The notes under the pieces were generated by a model. That model had not been told where the DNA came from, did not search any database, and saw only the letters and a program-made list of their open reading frames with translations. The position numbers and the translations under genes were made by a program. A stretch of DNA of 64,000 nucleotides from Acidimicrobiaceae bacterium (GTDB taxonomy: Bacteria > Actinomycetota > Acidimicrobiia > Acidimicrobiales > RAAP-2), in contig PNAH01000028.1 in NCBI GenBank assembly GCA_003170315.1, forward strand, positions 137,809 to 201,808. Reading direction: 5' to 3'. Within the stretch, counting starts at the first letter, position 1, and each line of letters begins with the position of its first letter. This document shows, piece by piece, positions 51,832 through 59,768 of this stretch.

Positions 51832-51879
51832 ATGACGCAGATCGTCGGAACCCTCGCGTCGCCAATCCTCCGTGGCTGA
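51832..51879 (+). CDS. Possible 15-residue leader peptide
   Basis: ATG 51832 lies 6 nt after TATGAT and opens the ORF MTQIVGTLASPILRG. Its stop overlaps the GTG start of the ABC gene by 8 bp. The downstream GTG has no ribosome-binding site, so ribosomes finishing this peptide could feed it by termination-reinitiation. This is inferred from position only. Confidence 0.4.
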   Translation: MTQIVGTLASPILRG

Positions 51880-53197
51880 ACGCCAGTGGTTTGCTCGGCG
51901 CCGTTACGGCTTCGGCGTTCGTCCCGTGACCCGGCAGGGCTGGCTTATTACGGCGGTCGCACTCGGTTGCGCGATCGGTGCTCTGACCGGTGTCAAGAAA
52001 CCCGTCGGCGACATTCTCTTCGTCAGTGTGATCGTTCTCTACCTCGCCGTCGCCTACAGCCTCGGTGGTGCCAAAAGGCAAGTCGACGCCAAAGTTCGAG
52101 AGAGTGACGCCGACGACGACCACTCGCTTGAGGACGGTGTCGCAAGAGTCACCGTGCCGCCCGAGATATACGGATCACAGACGCCCAGGGAAATCGCCAA
52201 CGCCATCGTCACGCGGTCCGGCAACTTTTCGACCGCGCCGCAAGACGAGGTGACGAGTGATTCGGTCATCGTGGTCGAACACCTGACGAAGCAATTCGGT
52301 CAGCGTGTGGCGTTCGAGGACGTGTCCTTTCACGTCCGTCGAGGCGAAGTCTTCGGGTTCCTTGGTCCCAACGGCGCCGGAAAGACCACGACCGTTCGAA
52401 CGCTCAGCACCCTGGTAACCCCGACGTCCGGAAGCGCCGAGGTCGCCGGAATTCCCCTCGACGGGGGTCACGACATTGAGATTCGTCAACGGATCGCGGT
52501 GATGACCGAAGTTCCGGGCCTGTATCTTCGCCTGAGCGTCACGGAGAATCTGGTCTTCTTCGCCGGGCTCTATAGCTACCGCGACGCCCAACCGAGAATC
52601 GATCGAGCGTTGGAGGCCGTCAATCTCTCCTCGCGAGCCAACGACCTCTGCGGCAGCTTGTCCAAGGGTCTTCGTCAACGCGTGGGATTGGCTCGGGCGC
52701 TTTTGAGTGACCCGGAGATTGTCTTCTTGGATGAGCCCACGGCCGGTTTGGATCCCGTGGCTTCGCTCGAAGTGCAGAATCTGATCAACGCCCTTCGAGC
52801 CAAGGGCGTCACCGTCTTTCTCACGACGCATCGACTGGACGAAGCGGAGAAACTGTGCGATCGGGTGGCCATCTTGAACACCACGCTGCGCACGGTCGGG
52901 CGCATCGACGACCTTCGTCAAAGGATGTTTCACAAGTCGATCCTCGTAACGACCGTGGATCCATTGCCCGACCCCGATCGACTGTTCTCCGCCATCGATG
53001 ATGTTGCCAGTTGGACGAAGGACGTCACCGGCGGCTACGTACTTGTGGTGAGCGACGTACGCGTCGCTGCTCCGGCGATCACGAGGGCGCTGGTCGCTGG
53101 GGGAGCCGACGTCCTCTCACTCGCTGAAGGTCATCATTCGTTGGAAGAGGTCTATCTGGAACTGGTCGGGGCGGCCGGCCAAGGTGGTGAGCAATGA
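51872..53197 (+). CDS. ABC transporter ATP-binding protein with fused N-terminal two-helix membrane domain
   Basis: 441 residues. Residues 1-70 contain a charged stretch (ERQWFARRRYGFGVRPVTRQGW) and two membrane helices (about 24-42 and 46-65). An acidic linker runs to about 130. The ABC domain then follows: VEHLTKQFGQRVAFEDVSF, Walker A GPNGAGKTT at about 166, signature LSKGLRQRVGLARAL at about 264 and Walker B IVFLDEPTAGLDP. ABC-2 exporter ATPases normally lack such a membrane part. A GTG near 52251 (VTSDSVIVVEHL) would give a standard-size ATPase, so the fusion should be tested. The stop overlaps the permease start. Confidence 0.85.
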   Translation: MAERQWFARRRYGFGVRPVTRQGWLITAVALGCAIGALTGVKKPVGDILFVSVIVLYLAVAYSLGGAKRQVDAKVRESDADDDHSLEDGVARVTVPPEIYGSQTPREIANAIVTRSGNFSTAPQDEVTSDSVIVVEHLTKQFGQRVAFEDVSFHVRRGEVFGFLGPNGAGKTTTVRTLSTLVTPTSGSAEVAGIPLDGGHDIEIRQRIAVMTEVPGLYLRLSVTENLVFFAGLYSYRDAQPRIDRALEAVNLSSRANDLCGSLSKGLRQRVGLARALLSDPEIVFLDEPTAGLDPVASLEVQNLINALRAKGVTVFLTTHRLDEAEKLCDRVAILNTTLRTVGRIDDLRQRMFHKSILVTTVDPLPDPDRLFSAIDDVASWTKDVTGGYVLVVSDVRVAAPAITRALVAGGADVLSLAEGHHSLEEVYLELVGAAGQGGEQ

Positions 53198-53955
53198 ACC
53201 AGAGCTGGATCAGAATTCGGGCCGTGATGCGAAAGGAGTTCCGGGAGTACCGGCGTAATCGGTTCATCATCTACACCATGGGCACGTTGCCTTTGATCTT
53301 CACGGCGCTGCCGGTGATATCGCTCTTCAGTATCTCGAGCGCGACACCGCCATCGGTGGTGCGAACCCAAGTGGGGATCACGCTCCTCTTGTTGCTCGTG
53401 ATACCTGTCGTGTTGCCGGCGACGATCGCTGCGTACTCCGTCATCGGCGAGCGAGATCAGGGCACCCTGGAGCCGCTTCTCACCACGCCCATCAGTCGCG
53501 AAGAGTTCCTCCTCGGCAAGTCACTGGCGGCCACCATTCCCACGGTGGGTGTCGCGTACGTGTTCTTCCTCGTGTTGGTGGTGGCGATTCGACTCGGCGC
53601 GTCGAGCGTTGTCGCACATGCCGTGTGGCAACCTTCGTGGTTCCTAGCGGAGTTGCTCTTCGCGCCGCTGTTAGCGGCGTGGTCGGTGTGGGTGGGCACA
53701 GCCATCTCGGCCCGGTCCTCGGACGTACGAGTGGCCCAGCAGCTCGGAACCCTGGCGAGCCTTCCGGCACTGGTATTGCCCCTGCTCATGTCGCTCCAAG
53801 TCTTCAAACCAACCGCGACCGTCGCCGTCGTTATCGCGGTGGGGTTGGCGGTGATCGACGTCGCGGCGTGGCGCGTCGTGTCGAAGATGTTCGACCGCGA
53901 ACGGCTCATTACCGGCGCTTCCGCGGTGACCATGCGAGCCGAAGCCGGGACCTAA
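53194..53955 (+). CDS. ABC-2 type transporter permease
   Basis: 253 residues with about six membrane helices, an N-terminal cytosolic AVMRKEFREYRRNRFIIYTM motif common in ABC-2 permeases (NosY/YhaP-like), and YSVIGERDQGTLEPLLTTPISREEFLLGKSL at about 80-110, the coupling segment. It is co-translated with the ATPase by a 4-bp overlap. Substrate unknown. Confidence 0.92.
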   Translation: MNQSWIRIRAVMRKEFREYRRNRFIIYTMGTLPLIFTALPVISLFSISSATPPSVVRTQVGITLLLLLVIPVVLPATIAAYSVIGERDQGTLEPLLTTPISREEFLLGKSLAATIPTVGVAYVFFLVLVVAIRLGASSVVAHAVWQPSWFLAELLFAPLLAAWSVWVGTAISARSSDVRVAQQLGTLASLPALVLPLLMSLQVFKPTATVAVVIAVGLAVIDVAAWRVVSKMFDRERLITGASAVTMRAEAGT

Positions 53956-54628
53956 CCGCCGACCTCGTGACCGGTCTGGCGGACAGTTATCGCGGCGTTC
54001 GTGCGACCGCTCACCGACTACGGTTTCTCAATTACTGCGCAAATCAGATGAGTCGCCTCAACCAACGGTGGGCGCACGTCGAGCCTTGAACGATGTGACG
54101 GCCTTGAAATTCTCACGAAACTCAGGTCGCCGAGACGCCGTCACGGTGTGGGACGTGCAGTCCCGCCGACATCGGTCAACGACCAATCACTCCGTGCATC
54201 TTGAGAGTGCGCAACTGGAGTCGAGAAGGAACTCGATGAGAATCCGCGTCGTTGTTTCCAGGTGTGTGTGGTGGACATCGTGGGCGCGCGGTGAGGAGAG
54301 ACTATTTCCGAAATCGCCATTAATAAGTCGCTATCAGGCGATATGTCCACGGAATACGACTGCTGACTGTGCCGCGAAATTCATTCGGGACGTGGACCAT
54401 CACGCAAGGGCATGCTGGTGGTCCACCTCAGAGAGTTCTGAGAAGTGCCCTCGCGTGACGCGAGGCACCATGAGTGTGCCATCTGATTGTGCTGTTTCTG
54501 CTGACTTGATTGGAATTTGCGAGGAGATTGTCGCAGCGTTGTCGCAGTGCATCAATTTCGGAAAAGTTCGTTCACGACGTCGTGCATGATGTTTTTCGAT
54601 CGTGCAGCATCGACAGTCGTGCGGCGGT
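53956..54628. other. Gene-poor region between the ABC-2 exporter and the sortase gene
   Basis: About 670 bp. Open frames here (for example 54068-54589 on the plus strand) have no family resemblance, poor codon pattern and no ribosome-binding site. The middle is AT-richer than average. Two hairpins are present: 8-bp arms GTGGACCA / TGGTCCAC within 54393-54427, and the one at 54445-54468. Nothing else could be supported. Confidence 0.5.
54445..54468. other. Hairpin in the gene-poor region
   Basis: GTGCCCTCGCG-TGA-CGCGAGGCAC, a 10-bp stem with one bulged C. It lies 500 bp beyond the permease gene, too far to be assigned as its terminator with confidence. Confidence 0.4.
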
Positions 54629-55453
54629 CTACGACTTTATGAGCGCGGTGAACACGACAATGTTGGAGAGGTAGTGACCGGTGCTCGGATCGAAAATACC
54701 CCCACAGGTAACGAGTTGGAGGGCGGGGTACGTACGTGAGCCGTACACCAGCTGGTCCGGAAATTTCGACTTCTTATACATACGCACGCCAATGACCGCG
54801 AACACTAACTTGCGCCCGTCGGCCAATGTGACGTCCACTCGATTGCCGAGTTTCAACTTGTCCAAGTAAAAAAAGACCGCGGGTCCGTGGTTGTTGTCGA
54901 CGTGTCCCAAGATGACGGCCGAACCCTTTTGGCCCGGCGATCGGTCGCCGTTGTACCAACCGGGAACGGAAAAGCTCGTCGGAACTTTTATGGTTCCATT
55001 CTTGTTGAGCGTCAATGCGGACAACGGCACCGAGACACCAATTATCGGAATTGAAAGATGCACCGGTCGCGACCGCGGAACTGGACGTGCCACGTAGGTC
55101 GGTGGTGGAAATTTCTTCTGCGTCAGACGAGTCGAGAGTGCCACTGTTTGAATCTGCGGCGACGCGCCGACCAGGCTCGATGCGGGCTCGATGGTCGAGG
55201 TCGTCGTCGGCGCTGATGCGGCGGGAGTGACTTCAATCGAAGTGGTCGTTGTAGGCGTCGTTGGCGAAGGAATGACAACTCCAGACGAGGGCAAGGAGAC
55301 GACGCCTAACGACGAATTGAGGGTCGGACCCTTGGGTTGGCCGTGGGGACCAAATATGATCGCCAAAATCCCAAGACTGATCAGAGCGAGAGAAACGGCC
55401 CACCACACTTTCTGTGGGGACCGTTTCACTTTTTGGGACTTCACATCGACCAT
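54629..55453 (-). CDS. Class F sortase-like transpeptidase
   Basis: 274 residues from ATG 55453 (an ATG at 55492 is also in frame). A basic start and one membrane helix (about 17-34) are followed by a Thr/Pro/Ser-rich stalk (about 55-95) and the sortase barrel. The catalytic His is in VILGHVDNNHG and the Cys in LVTCGG. No Arg occurs between that Cys and the C-terminus (GGIFDPSTGHYLSNIVVFTALIKS), where sortases normally carry the third catalytic residue. It is therefore either divergent or catalytically weak. No LPxTG substrate gene is visible in the window. It stands alone on its strand. Confidence 0.85.
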   Translation of the reverse strand: MVDVKSQKVKRSPQKVWWAVSLALISLGILAIIFGPHGQPKGPTLNSSLGVVSLPSSGVVIPSPTTPTTTTSIEVTPAASAPTTTSTIEPASSLVGASPQIQTVALSTRLTQKKFPPPTYVARPVPRSRPVHLSIPIIGVSVPLSALTLNKNGTIKVPTSFSVPGWYNGDRSPGQKGSAVILGHVDNNHGPAVFFYLDKLKLGNRVDVTLADGRKLVFAVIGVRMYKKSKFPDQLVYGSRTYPALQLVTCGGIFDPSTGHYLSNIVVFTALIKS

Positions 55454-55588
55454 TCTAAAGGGCGACCACCGCACGTCGAAGTACACCGCCAACAGACATC
55501 AATGTTTGCTCAAGCTTCGGCCTGACACCTCCACAGCGGAATTTCAGCAGAACCGGCAAAAGCATGAGATTTGGTCTGAGGAGTCATC

Positions 55589-55720
55589 TTGAAGGATCGC
55601 CATCTTGGAATCGTGGATTTGAAGACATATTCACTGTTATTTGATGCACCTAGTAACGTCAGCACCGAAGAACTTGTTCCAACGCCTACTTTTCCGGGCC
55701 CGAAAAAAAGCGACGAGTAA
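55589..55720 (+). CDS. Small 43-residue protein coupled to the EAL gene
   Basis: TTG 55589 is preceded by GAGGAG at 6 nt spacing, and the TAA stop shares its last base with the ATG of the EAL gene (TAATG). This classic coupling supports translation. The peptide is hydrophilic, starts MKDRHLGIVDLKTYSLLFDA and ends in a Pro/Lys-rich tail. No family recognised; it may be a partner or simply a leader ORF. Confidence 0.5.
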   Translation: MKDRHLGIVDLKTYSLLFDAPSNVSTEELVPTPTFPGPKKSDE

Positions 55721-56535
55721 TGGGCAATCAATCTGAATCCTCTGGTGAAATAGCCAAAAACGTTGATCTCGTGGGGGAACTGACCAAGGCACTCGAGGAC
55801 GAGCAGTTTTTCTTGGTCTACCAACCGGAGATCGACTTACACACCAACGCCTTCGTGGGGGTCGAGGCCCTCATTCGGTGGCGCCATCCGCAACGCGGAG
55901 TGCTGAGCCCCGACGCCTTCGTCCCCGAGCTCGAATCCAGTGGATTGATACTGGCGGTCGGACGTTGGGCGCTGGCCACCGCCTGTGCTCAGGGGGCTGA
56001 GTGGCATGACAAGGGATATCGATTCACGGTGTCGGTCAATATCTCGGCGAGGCAGTTCGCGTGGAACGGTTTCGTCGATGAGGTAGAAGAAGTACTTAGC
56101 TCGAGCCGCTTTCCCTCGGGACTCTTGGTGTTGGAGTTCGCCCTGCGTACGCTGTCGGGCGAACTGACCGATCGGCTCACCGAATTGACTCAATTGGGAG
56201 TGCGGTTGTCGGTCGACGATTTTGAACCGGGTCCCTCGCTCCTGAGCGATATTGAGAACTTACCTATTACGGTCGTGAAGCTCGATCGACAGTTTGTCGC
56301 AACGCTGTCGGACTCCCCGACGGGAGCTGAACTCGTGCACACTCTGGTCGACTGGGCGAAGAAGAGCAGATTGCAAATTGTGGCCGCCGGAATCGAAGAC
56401 GCGGAACAGCGTCAACGACTCCAGTTGGAAGAGATCGGAGTCGGCCAGGGCTTCTTGTTCTCTCGGCCCCATGAGGCGGCGGAAATCGATCGATACTTAG
56501 AAGACTTCTCAATCTTCTCGGGGAAGCCTCTTTGA
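55720..56535 (+). CDS. EAL-domain protein, probably catalytically inactive c-di-GMP phosphodiesterase homologue
   Basis: 271 residues, a stand-alone EAL domain. Kept positions: EALIRW near residue 48, NISARQF near 108, DDF near 168, VKLDRQFV near 187 and GQGFLF near 243. Altered positions: the loop normally DDFGTGYSSL is DDFEPGPSLL. The Glu of the usual AEGVE motif is Ala223 (AAGIE), and the second Glu of the LExTE strand is lost (LEFALR). The Glu of AEGVE is a metal or catalytic residue in studied EAL enzymes, so hydrolysis is unlikely and a c-di-GMP-binding or protein-binding role is more plausible. It starts in a TAATG overlap with the small ORF before it. Confidence 0.88.
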   Translation: MGNQSESSGEIAKNVDLVGELTKALEDEQFFLVYQPEIDLHTNAFVGVEALIRWRHPQRGVLSPDAFVPELESSGLILAVGRWALATACAQGAEWHDKGYRFTVSVNISARQFAWNGFVDEVEEVLSSSRFPSGLLVLEFALRTLSGELTDRLTELTQLGVRLSVDDFEPGPSLLSDIENLPITVVKLDRQFVATLSDSPTGAELVHTLVDWAKKSRLQIVAAGIEDAEQRQRLQLEEIGVGQGFLFSRPHEAAEIDRYLEDFSIFSGKPL

Positions 56536-56653
56536 TTCGACGCTTCTCTCGCCGCGAACCATCGCCAGGTCGAACTCCGGTAATCCCCCTCGGGACGACA
56601 GGGACGCATTCGATCATTCATTCACATGGCCCGATCAGAATTGCGACACGAAG

Positions 56654-58699
56654 ATGAGTGCTCGAAAGTCTTCATCGAATGACCAACGGAAGATAAAGAG
56701 TCGCGATCTCGAGAATGAGACCTTGACGACTCACGACGCGATTCGCCGGTCACAGCGCATCGCGATCCAGCTTCATCAATTGATTGCCGCGTCCATCACG
56801 GTCACCAGCTTGCGGAACGAGCAGGACATTTTGAAGAGTCTCGCCGCGAGCTTGCGAAAGGTGTTCGACGCCGACGAGTCCGTAGTGTCACTCACTACAG
56901 GGCCGACGGCGCCGCTGAGAGGTATCGCGCGCCGCGGCAAGAAAACGATCTGCGAAGTTCCCGCCCACGAGCAATCCCCGGAGTATCCGACCACGTGGGA
57001 GGTGGGGAGTGAAACGCGGCTAGAGAATGGTTGGCTCGTAGCGCCGATCCTGGAGCGACGTGATCGCGCTCGCGGTGTCATTGCCGTTCGCCGCGGATTC
57101 GCCTTTGATGACGAGGACAAGGAGGTGCTCGCCTTGCTCGCCCAGATGGCTTCGAGCGCACTGGGAGCCGTCGAACTGGGCCGAAGCGTGGAGTCGAGCG
57201 AGGCGCGCCTACGGGTTTTGATCGAGACCGCCCCGGTCGGCATCGTGGAAGCCGATGTCGAAGGGCGAGTGCGCTGGTGGAACCGTGCGGCCAGTGAAGT
57301 GTTCGCGTGGCCCGAGTTCGGCGAGGGATCTGATGGACATGAGTCAAGTTTTCCCGAAGCGACGTTGCCGGAGTTACGCGATCTCTGGTCTGAGGTTCTG
57401 AGCGGTGGTCCGGTTGACGGCCGCGACTTCGTTGACGTCGAGATTGCCGGCAAGCTTCGAGTATTGAGTGCGTCGGCGGCGCTCTTGCCACCCACCGGAA
57501 CTGAGGCGGCCGGAATCCTCACGTTGATCGACGACGTGACGAATCATCGCGAGTTGAAAGCCGAGTTGCGACACGCCTACACCATGGAGATTCGGGGTCA
57601 AGTGGCGAGTCGAATCGCGCACGACTTCAATAACCTGATCACATTGATCTCGGGCTACGCGGAGATCCTTTCAAGCGATTTGGGCGAGAACGAACGGGCT
57701 CTGGCGATGGTGAAGGAGATTCAATCCACGGCCTCGCGCGCCTCCATGCTGACGACGCAACTACAAGCCATCGGGCGTACAAGAGATCCCGAACTCATGG
57801 TGTTTAGTCCCGTGTCCGTAATACAGTCCAACGCCGAAGTGCTCGAACGAATCCTCGGCAGCAATATCGACGTGCGCTTCGTGCTCGACGTCCGCGCGGG
57901 CAACGTGCACGTGGACGCCGATCAATTCGAGCAAATGATCCTCAACCTCGCAATCAATGCCCGCGACGCCATGGCGCTCGGGGGACAGTTGACCATTGGA
58001 GTAGCCCCGGCAACCCTTGACCGCTCCGCGGCCGATTCGCTCGGGCTCTCCGAAGGCGAGTACGTCAAAGTTACCTACACCGACAACGGCGTCGGGATGG
58101 ACGACGAGACGCGCGAGCGCTGCTTCGAGCCACTCTTTACCACCAAGGGTCCATTCAAAGGAACCGGAATGGGGCTGGCAGCGGCGAGACGGCTCGCCGA
58201 GGAGAGTCACGGAGCGATTGTCTGCCGGTCGCGGCTCGGCCAGGGAACCACATTCGAGATCACGTTTCCCACGGTCGCCGACGGAGTGGACGATCGTTCG
58301 CGTCTCGCGGTGCCGGAGCGGCCGCGCGGCTCAGCCACGATCTTGATCGTGGACGACGACGAAGAACTACGTCGTTTTATGAGTCGCATTCTGGAAAGGA
58401 ACGGCTATCGGGTGGTCGAAGCCGATTCCGCCGAACGGGCACTGCGGGTGGTCGATGAGTTCGAGGACACTTTCGATCTGCTCGTGAGCGATGTCGTGAT
58501 GGGCGAGATGTCGGGTCGCGACCTCGCAAAGTCGTTGCAGACCCAAGAACCCGGCCTCGCCGTGCTACTGGTATCGGGTACGGCCAAACGAAGCATCCTG
58601 GCGGATCTCAATTCGGGAGCGAGCGATTTTCTCGCGAAGCCATTCAAACCGAGCGATCTGGTTGACCGAGTTCACGATCTCCTGACTCGTCGCTCCTGA
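56654..58699 (+). CDS. Hybrid sensor histidine kinase (GAF-PAS-HisKA-HATPase-receiver)
   Basis: 681 residues and no membrane helices, so it senses a cytosolic signal. A GAF-like domain is at about 45-180 and a PAS domain at about 185-300 (LRVLIETAPVGIVEADVEGRVRWWNRAASEVF). The phospho-His is in RIAHDFNNLITLISGYAEIL (H at about 323). The ATPase boxes are NLAINARDAM, DNGVGMDDETRERCFEPLFTTK and GTGMGLAAARRL. A receiver domain closes the protein (about 560-681, ILIVDDDEELR, Asp at about 613, KPF). The HDFNN kinase type usually belongs to NtrB/hybrid groups. It lies 118 bp after the EAL gene and converges on an OmpR-type regulator gene. Confidence 0.94.
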   Translation: MSARKSSSNDQRKIKSRDLENETLTTHDAIRRSQRIAIQLHQLIAASITVTSLRNEQDILKSLAASLRKVFDADESVVSLTTGPTAPLRGIARRGKKTICEVPAHEQSPEYPTTWEVGSETRLENGWLVAPILERRDRARGVIAVRRGFAFDDEDKEVLALLAQMASSALGAVELGRSVESSEARLRVLIETAPVGIVEADVEGRVRWWNRAASEVFAWPEFGEGSDGHESSFPEATLPELRDLWSEVLSGGPVDGRDFVDVEIAGKLRVLSASAALLPPTGTEAAGILTLIDDVTNHRELKAELRHAYTMEIRGQVASRIAHDFNNLITLISGYAEILSSDLGENERALAMVKEIQSTASRASMLTTQLQAIGRTRDPELMVFSPVSVIQSNAEVLERILGSNIDVRFVLDVRAGNVHVDADQFEQMILNLAINARDAMALGGQLTIGVAPATLDRSAADSLGLSEGEYVKVTYTDNGVGMDDETRERCFEPLFTTKGPFKGTGMGLAAARRLAEESHGAIVCRSRLGQGTTFEITFPTVADGVDDRSRLAVPERPRGSATILIVDDDEELRRFMSRILERNGYRVVEADSAERALRVVDEFEDTFDLLVSDVVMGEMSGRDLAKSLQTQEPGLAVLLVSGTAKRSILADLNSGASDFLAKPFKPSDLVDRVHDLLTRRS

Positions 58700-58706
58700 G
58701 GGAGCC

Positions 58707-59414
58707 TTACGTCGTGATCGATTCTGGCTCGAAGCGATATCCGACTCCGCGCACGGTGGTAATCCAGCGCGGATGATCAGGATCGGCTTCGAGTTTCGCG
58801 CGAAGTCGACGAATGTGTTCCGTCACCGTGGCCTCGTTCTGCCACTCACTCGAGGACTCCCACACGTGTTCGAGCAACTGCTCGCGCGAGAAGACCTGGC
58901 GGGGGGATCGAGCGAGGAAGGCTAGGAGCGCGAACTCCTTCGACGTGAGTTCCAGGAGGGTCCCTCGGAGATGCACTTCGTGGGTGTTCTCGTTAATGAG
59001 GAGGTCGCCGAAATGCAGGGTGGGCGCGTCAATATGCAACTGCGCCATGTTCACGCCAGAACGTCGAAGCACGGATTCGATTCGCGCCGAAACCTCGCCC
59101 AAAGAGAAGGGCTTCACGATGTAGTCGTCGGCACCGAGCTTCAGACCGGCGATACGCTCCGATTCGAGACCCCGCCCGGTCAGGAAAATCACCGGCACGT
59201 CGCTGATGAGCCGAAGTTCGCGAAGGACGTCGCGCCCGTCCTCGGTACCGAGGACGATGTCCAATAAGACCAGGTCCGGTTCCATCGAAGAGGTGGCTCG
59301 AACGGCGGCTCCGCCGTCGACGGCGACCAGGACTTCGTGGCCTTCACCCGTCAGGAACGTGTCGAGCAGCTTGGTCATTTCGGAGTCGTCATCAACGACC
59401 AGGATCTTGGTCAA
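58707..59414 (-). CDS. OmpR/PhoB-family response regulator
   Basis: 235 residues from TTG 59414, chosen because GGAGAG lies about 6 nt upstream and it places the first strand (KILVVDDDSEMTKLL) at the N-terminus; the frame is open to 59462. The receiver has DDD near residue 7-9, the phospho-Asp in LVLLDIVLG at about 53, and Lys in DYIVKPFSLGE. The winged-helix DNA-binding domain ends RWITTVRGVGYRFEP. No classical sensor kinase is beside it; the hybrid kinase gene converges on it with 7 bp between stops. Confidence 0.94.
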   Translation of the reverse strand: MTKILVVDDDSEMTKLLDTFLTGEGHEVLVAVDGGAAVRATSSMEPDLVLLDIVLGTEDGRDVLRELRLISDVPVIFLTGRGLESERIAGLKLGADDYIVKPFSLGEVSARIESVLRRSGVNMAQLHIDAPTLHFGDLLINENTHEVHLRGTLLELTSKEFALLAFLARSPRQVFSREQLLEHVWESSSEWQNEATVTEHIRRLRAKLEADPDHPRWITTVRGVGYRFEPESITT

Positions 59415-59462
59415 TTCTCTCCATCCGTGATAGCGGCCAAATTTGTGACAAACCCATGACAA

Positions 59463-59768
59463 TGAATACTTCGTACATCGGTACCGCGCTGGTGAATAAA
59501 CACATCGAGACGACGAGTGGTCGTCACGTTGACCATTCTATGGACGCGGCGTGTTATATCTGGTTGAACCGAAAGGAATTCTGTGCCGAACTCGAGGTGC
59601 GCGGCGCGAGCATGGCCACGAAGTGAACCGCCGTTTCGAACCCTCGACTGAGGAATGTAGACGCCGTGTGGTCCACCAAAATCAGCGGCCGATTCACTAT
59701 AGTTTCAAGGGAAATGGCGGCAAATTGACGGCTGTCGGCCATCGGACGCAGAATGGAAAAGGTGGTCA
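59463..59768. other. Divergent intergenic region between the response regulator and the ThiF-nitroreductase gene
   Basis: About 306 bp. It should hold the promoters of both flanking genes. TATAGT at 59698-59703 is a possible -10 box for the plus-strand gene. A 54-residue open frame (ATG 59462 to TGA 59626) has no ribosome-binding site or family and is not called as a gene. Confidence 0.4.

Noticed and set aside
54068..54589. 173-residue open frame in the gene-poor region
   Set aside because: Composition unlike a folded protein, no ribosome-binding site, no recognisable domain.
59462..59626. 54-residue open frame before the ThiF-nitroreductase gene
   Set aside because: No ribosome-binding site and no coupling to a neighbour; kept only as a remark in the intergenic entry.
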